Of a stretch of DNA of 64,000 nt, positions 61,258 through 64,000 are shown in pieces. The DNA is from Neisseria sicca. Its GTDB lineage: Bacteria > Pseudomonadota > Gammaproteobacteria > Burkholderiales > Neisseriaceae. Positions within the stretch are counted from its first letter, which is position 1, and the number at the start of each line of letters is the position of its first letter. The position numbers and the translations under genes are program-made. The stretch lies in assembly GCF_017753665.1 (NCBI RefSeq), contig NZ_CP072524.1, positions 930,001 through 994,000 of the forward strand, read 5' to 3'. The notes under the pieces are model-generated. The model searched no databases. It had not been told where the DNA came from and saw nothing but the letters and a program-made list of their open reading frames with translations.

Positions 61258-61353
61258 TCAAATGATGCGAAATATCACTTGTTGAACCTCGTGCGTGCCT
61301 CAGCCCCCACCTTCAGTTTTGGGCAGACTACGACTTGTATCGTTTGTTTATTT

Positions 61354-61980
61354 TTATAATTGCTGAAATTTCCAATAATCCCGTCCTTCAATTTTCCAAT
61401 AACAAAATTCGTCCGGTATCAAATACCCAAAGTCCATTGCCTTAGAAAACCAACCATCATAGACATAATCTTCATGACATCTGTCCCAATCCATATGAAG
61501 GTAAACTTCCGTATCAAAATTAATATAAAACAACGGCAGTCTCGAAGAAATCTGATTGATTTTTAAGAAATCACTTTGTTGGCCAGAATCCGAGATAGGT
61601 TCATTGTACGACAACTTATTTTCGACAACGGAATATAACCTTACCGCTTCATCAGAAGTAAATCCCTGTAACATCAGTGCCATCAATTCATCTTTTTCCA
61701 GTACGACGACCGAATCTGATTGAAGATAGCTTTCGAAATTGTCCTTAGTTAATTGCCAGATACCATTTCGGTAGTTTTTATAATCACAATCATATTGCTC
61801 TTTAGTTATAACTCCCTCTTTTAAATAAATATCAAAAGATATTTTTGCATTCAACTCAAAATTTTCCTTATAATCAATCAAATAATATATCTTTTTCTTA
61901 TGGACAAAAATGGATATACACTGAATGTACTCAAAAATGTTATCAAATAATTCAGATTTAAATTTCTCAATCTTTTCCAT
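61354..61980 (-). CDS. Orphan immunity-like protein (unidentified family)
   Basis: 208 residues from MEKIEKFKSELFDN; the frame is open 12 codons further but that part overlaps the tail of another frame. The protein is acidic, soluble and AT-rich in codon use, with many Tyr and Trp near the end (HMDWDRCHEDYVYDGWFSK...WKIEGRDYWKFQQL). It is not recognised, but position and size fit an immunity protein: its start overlaps a scrap that looks like the 3' end of a toxin (61967-62029), and a CdiI-type gene lies upstream. Confidence 0.6.
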   Translation of the reverse strand: MEKIEKFKSELFDNIFEYIQCISIFVHKKKIYYLIDYKENFELNAKISFDIYLKEGVITKEQYDCDYKNYRNGIWQLTKDNFESYLQSDSVVVLEKDELMALMLQGFTSDEAVRLYSVVENKLSYNEPISDSGQQSDFLKINQISSRLPLFYINFDTEVYLHMDWDRCHEDYVYDGWFSKAMDFGYLIPDEFCYWKIEGRDYWKFQQL

Positions 61981-62029
61981 ATTTGCCAAATTCCTTAATA
62001 ACTTTATCTTCAGCAAGCCGCAGCCCGCA
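61967..62029 (-). pseudogene. Possible toxin 3'-end relic ahead of the orphan immunity gene
   Basis: Read on the minus strand, the codons CGLRLAEDKVIKEFGKYGKD end in a TGA that overlaps the first 14 bases of the immunity-like gene (ATGGAAAAGATTGA). A TAA limits the frame upstream. Such an overlap is typical of toxin-immunity pairs of polymorphic toxin systems. It is only about 20 codons long and the call depends on context. Confidence 0.45.
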
Positions 62030-62088
62030 TTAAACCTGTGCAGGTAAGGTGTGTGCGGTATACACGCGGGCTTTGAGTGTGATAAAAA

Positions 62089-62129
62089 AGATCGTCTGAA
62101 ACAAGTTTCCGGCTTTCAGACGACCTTTT
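62089..62129 (-). terminator. DUS hairpin between the two orphan modules
   Basis: GATCGTCTGAAA (one change) pairs with TTTCAGACGACC around about 15 bases, just beyond the stop of the CdiI-type gene. Confidence 0.65.
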
Positions 62130-62135
62130 GTAATA

Positions 62136-62630
62136 TTATCGGCAGCGGCTCAATGCCAACCTTAAACCTGCTCCGATTTCTTCAGGGCTGTTATCCAATG
62201 ATAAAATTACATCGTCTGCATCAATGGCATCCCACGCTTCCAGCTTGACATGGCGGCTCGGGCTGATTTTCAGGCAGCCGTTGTGCAGCCAAATATCCAC
62301 GCTCATCATGTTTTTAAATAGGGCGCGTCTGGTTTTATAGCCCAAGTTCCCACATAGGTTGGCAACCCAATTCTCATAGCGTTGCCGAAATTTTTCGGTA
62401 TCAAAAAAATCTTGGTCTTCTGGACTGTCATAAACGAAAGTCCTGCTGTTTGTCAACGCCTGCAAGACCGTCGTGCCTAAAGTTTCATTGTCGGTATCCA
62501 ATGGCAGGATATGGGGGGGATATAGGTGGTCTATTGCCGTTAACCCCAAACCTGAACATGTTTGAACAATCAGAGCTTCTTCATTAGCATAAAAAACTGC
62601 CCAATAATTTTGATCCTGTTTAAAAATCAT
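62136..62630 (-). CDS. CdiI-type contact-dependent inhibition immunity protein (orphan)
   Basis: 164 residues. The layout (YWAVFYANEEALIVQTCSGLG...LPLDTDNETLGTTVLQALTNSRTF...NLGYKTRRALFKNMMSVDIWLHNGCLKISPSRHVKLEAW...SPEEIGAGLRLALSRC) matches my memory of a CdiI immunity family found with CdiA toxins. It would neutralise one specific toxin tip. No cdiA or cdiB gene is in the window. Its ATG shares one base with the stop of a toxin-like relic (TAATG), a sign of former coupling. Confidence 0.8.
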   Translation of the reverse strand: MIFKQDQNYWAVFYANEEALIVQTCSGLGLTAIDHLYPPHILPLDTDNETLGTTVLQALTNSRTFVYDSPEDQDFFDTEKFRQRYENWVANLCGNLGYKTRRALFKNMMSVDIWLHNGCLKISPSRHVKLEAWDAIDADDVILSLDNSPEEIGAGLRLALSRCR

Positions 62631-62782
62631 TATTTGATCTCCGTAATTTTGACTGTAATATTTCGATTTTTGCCATACTCTACCACACGTTGCAACTGCA
62701 ATCTTTGCTCCTTATTAGTTTGTGCAGCAAGCACGCCGTAGTCCGTATAAAACCTTAAGGCAGGTTGAGGAAGGCTTCATGA
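62630..62782 (-). pseudogene. CdiA-CT-like toxin 3'-end relic
   Basis: A 50-codon open piece reads ALRFYTDYGVLAAQTNKEQR, LQLQRVVEYGKNRNITVKIT and EIK-stop, resembling the C-terminal end of a CdiA nuclease tip. A TGA closes it upstream and no delivery domain or VENN-type junction remains. The stop overlaps the CdiI-type start. The upstream break lies near 62780, shortly before a DUS hairpin at 62801-62835. Confidence 0.6.
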
Positions 62783-62800
62783 GCGAATAAAGAAGCAATG

Positions 62801-62835
62801 AAAAAGTCGTCTGAAACCTTTCCAGGCGACCTTTC
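62801..62835 (-). terminator. Imperfect DUS hairpin after the SDR gene
   Basis: AAGTCGTCTGAAACC pairs with a diverged TTTCCAGGCGACCTTT. Both arms differ from the consensus. Confidence 0.5.
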
Positions 62836-62854
62836 AAATTACGGTAGAAGCTAA

Positions 62855-63574
62855 TCAAAGATAAACGATTTCGCCGCTTCGTCCCCTGCTCTCTTCACTT
62901 GCCCACCAAACAAACTGGGGCAATACGTCTTCGTAATTTTTACGTTCGCTCTTCGATTCGCCGGGATGGGATTTGATGCGCTGCGGCGAATTAATCGGAC
63001 CGGGGACCAAAACATTGGCACGCAGGTTTTCAAAGCGTTCCCATTCGTCGGCGGCCACTTTACACAAATAATTCAATGCGGCTTTGGATGCACCGAAACC
63101 GCCCCAGTAAGCTTTCGGGGTTTCGCCGTGGCTTTCGCCGACGAAGATGACGGACGCGTCGGGCGACTGCTTCAGAAGAGGAAGCAGCGCGCGGGTCAGC
63201 CCCATCGGTGCAACGGTGTTGATACGGTATTGGTTGACCCATTCGGCGACGGTTTGGAAATCCAAAGGCGAGAGCGCGTAAAAATAGCTGGCGCAATGGA
63301 CGATACCGTCGAGTTTTCCCTGAATTGCTTCGCCGATGGTTGCGGCAAACTGCTCGAATTCTTTTTCTTCCGCGCCGATTAAATCGAAACAAATGGCAAA
63401 CGGCTCGGGACAGCCTGCTTCAACAATCGCATCATAAACTTTTTCCAGCTTTTTTTGATGGCGCGCAACCAAAATAACGGTTGCCCCCGCTTCGGCATAG
63501 GCTTTGGCCACCTGTTCGCCCAAGCCTTGCGATGCTCCGGTTACCAGAATCGTTTTATTTTGCAATGTCGGCAT
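62855..63574 (-). CDS. SDR-family oxidoreductase with Phe at the catalytic Tyr position
   Basis: 239 residues of the classical short-chain dehydrogenase fold: the NAD(P)-binding TGASQGLG at 12-19, the CAS following strand 4 (93-95), N118, S147 in FVGESHG, and the substrate loop VLVPGPINSP. The usual Tyr-x-x-x-Lys reads F159-GASK163; a Tyr stands four residues earlier (AYWGGF). The enzyme may be inactive or use another residue. It resembles YciK-type proteins of Proteobacteria. Single gene. Confidence 0.85.
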   Translation of the reverse strand: MPTLQNKTILVTGASQGLGEQVAKAYAEAGATVILVARHQKKLEKVYDAIVEAGCPEPFAICFDLIGAEEKEFEQFAATIGEAIQGKLDGIVHCASYFYALSPLDFQTVAEWVNQYRINTVAPMGLTRALLPLLKQSPDASVIFVGESHGETPKAYWGGFGASKAALNYLCKVAADEWERFENLRANVLVPGPINSPQRIKSHPGESKSERKNYEDVLPQFVWWASEESRGRSGEIVYL

Positions 63575-63651
63575 AATTCTTCCTTGATTGTGAAATTTGA
63601 GGGATTTAAGGTATTTTAACGGTTTGCCGTGTCTTGTAAAGGCAATCGGAA

Positions 63652-63692
63652 TAGGTCGTCTGAAACTCGGATTTGAGTTTCAGACGACCTTT
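63652..63692 (-). terminator. DUS hairpin terminator of hpnE
   Basis: AGGTCGTCTGAAACTC and GAGTTTCAGACGACCT form a 16-bp stem with a short loop, next to the hpnE stop. Confidence 0.8.
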
Positions 63693-64000
63693 ATATTAAT
63701 CCGAAATCTGCCGAACACCTTTCCGCCGCCGTCAAACCCGACTGTACCGCCGCTTCCAACGTAGCCGGATAACGCGGGTGCAGGTAGTCGCCTGCGGGAT
63801 AGATATGCCGTTGGTGCAGCCAAGCAAAATCGGGAGGGCTGGAATCAGGCGTGCAGGCTGTGGTCGCGCGTTTTTCGGTGATGACGCGGACGGCTTCGGG
63901 TTCATTCAAATAAGGGCAGATGCGTTTCACGTCGGCATGGACTTTTTCTGCCCATTCTTGGCTTTTGAATGCACCGACATAATCGGAGACGCTAATGACG
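63691..64000 (-). CDS. hpnE: Hydroxysqualene dehydroxylase HpnE-like FAD enzyme (3' end only)
   Basis: The last 102 codons of a gene that continues beyond the window. They read VISVSDYVGAFKSQEWAEKV...VITEKRATTACTPD...HIYPAGDYLHPRYPATLEAAVQSG, the C-terminal end of an FAD-dependent amine oxidase/phytoene-desaturase type protein; AGDYLHPRYPATLEAAVQSG is the FAD-closing motif. The HpnE (squalene-associated) assignment is my best guess from that pattern. Its start is not visible. Confidence 0.7.
   Translation of the reverse strand, partial: VISVSDYVGAFKSQEWAEKVHADVKRICPYLNEPEAVRVITEKRATTACTPDSSPPDFAWLHQRHIYPAGDYLHPRYPATLEAAVQSGLTAAERCSADFGLI

Noticed and set aside
1..64000. CRISPR array among the many repeated 12-mers
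   Set aside because: The repeated words are DUS and Correia ends without regular spacers, and no cas gene is present.

Overview
The window is chromosomal DNA of a Neisseria. The clearest sign is the DNA uptake sequence (DUS) AGGTCGTCTGAA, present dozens of times and mostly as inverted pairs that form terminator hairpins between genes. This is the dialect I associate with the mucosa/sicca/subflava group of commensals; the meningococcal and gonococcal form starts ATGCCGTCTGAA. Gene content fits: an E3 with its own lipoyl domain (P64k-like), hisZ-purA, TfoX_C-tadA, two Correia (CREE) elements of about 107 bp, and IS3- and IS5-family insertion sequences. No rRNA, tRNA or CRISPR array was recognised.

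Layout. 1-4.5 kb: trxB, converging on ftsH and rlmE, then yhbY. 4.6-7.1 kb: an intact IS3-family element followed by an IS5-family element. 7.1-14 kb: a small lipoprotein, marC, and the rod-shape operon mreB-mreC-mreD-mrdA-rodA on the minus strand. 14-18.5 kb: gatC-gatA-(DUF535)-gatB, the amidotransferase that makes Gln-tRNA/Asn-tRNA. 18.6-23 kb: a ferredoxin-type reductase, a leuA carrying an extra N-terminal helix-turn-helix, and a second, frameshifted IS3 copy. 23-26.5 kb: an EamA exporter, then a patchwork of a CREE-bracketed racemase, a start-less acetyltransferase, a cut YjbR-like gene, a duplicated racemase tail and a lipocalin. 26.9-30.1 kb: a giant RbbA-like ABC protein with an internal tandem repeat. 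30-42 kb: metabolic and housekeeping genes (aspA, an EamA transporter, a J-domain protein, ybaK, ridA, purA, hisZ, rpe, a Spy-like chaperone, a DUF815 ATPase, ribE, trmB). 42-49 kb: the pyruvate dehydrogenase cluster aceE-aceF-lpdA. 49-57 kb: a Smr protein, an acetyltransferase, purK, an AT-rich orphan gene, trpE, aroA, miaA and tadA. 57.5-61.2 kb: mfd. 61.3-62.8 kb: two orphan immunity genes, each preceded by a scrap of toxin 3' end. 62.8-64 kb: an SDR protein and the 3' end of hpnE.

Most of the window is vertical housekeeping sequence. The accessory signals are: the two IS3 copies sitting in the loops of DUS hairpins; the HTH-LeuA fusion with a perfect 12-bp inverted repeat around its promoter; DUS-bearing sequence used inside reading frames (RbbA linker, Mfd insert, an EamA stop codon); the orphan PD-(D/E)xK-like gene between trpE and purK; and the toxin-immunity relics. 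The best candidates for something undescribed are the orphan nuclease-like gene (51604-52512) and the HTH-LeuA arrangement (19726-21664). Both rest on reading the sequence by eye and have not been tested by any search.
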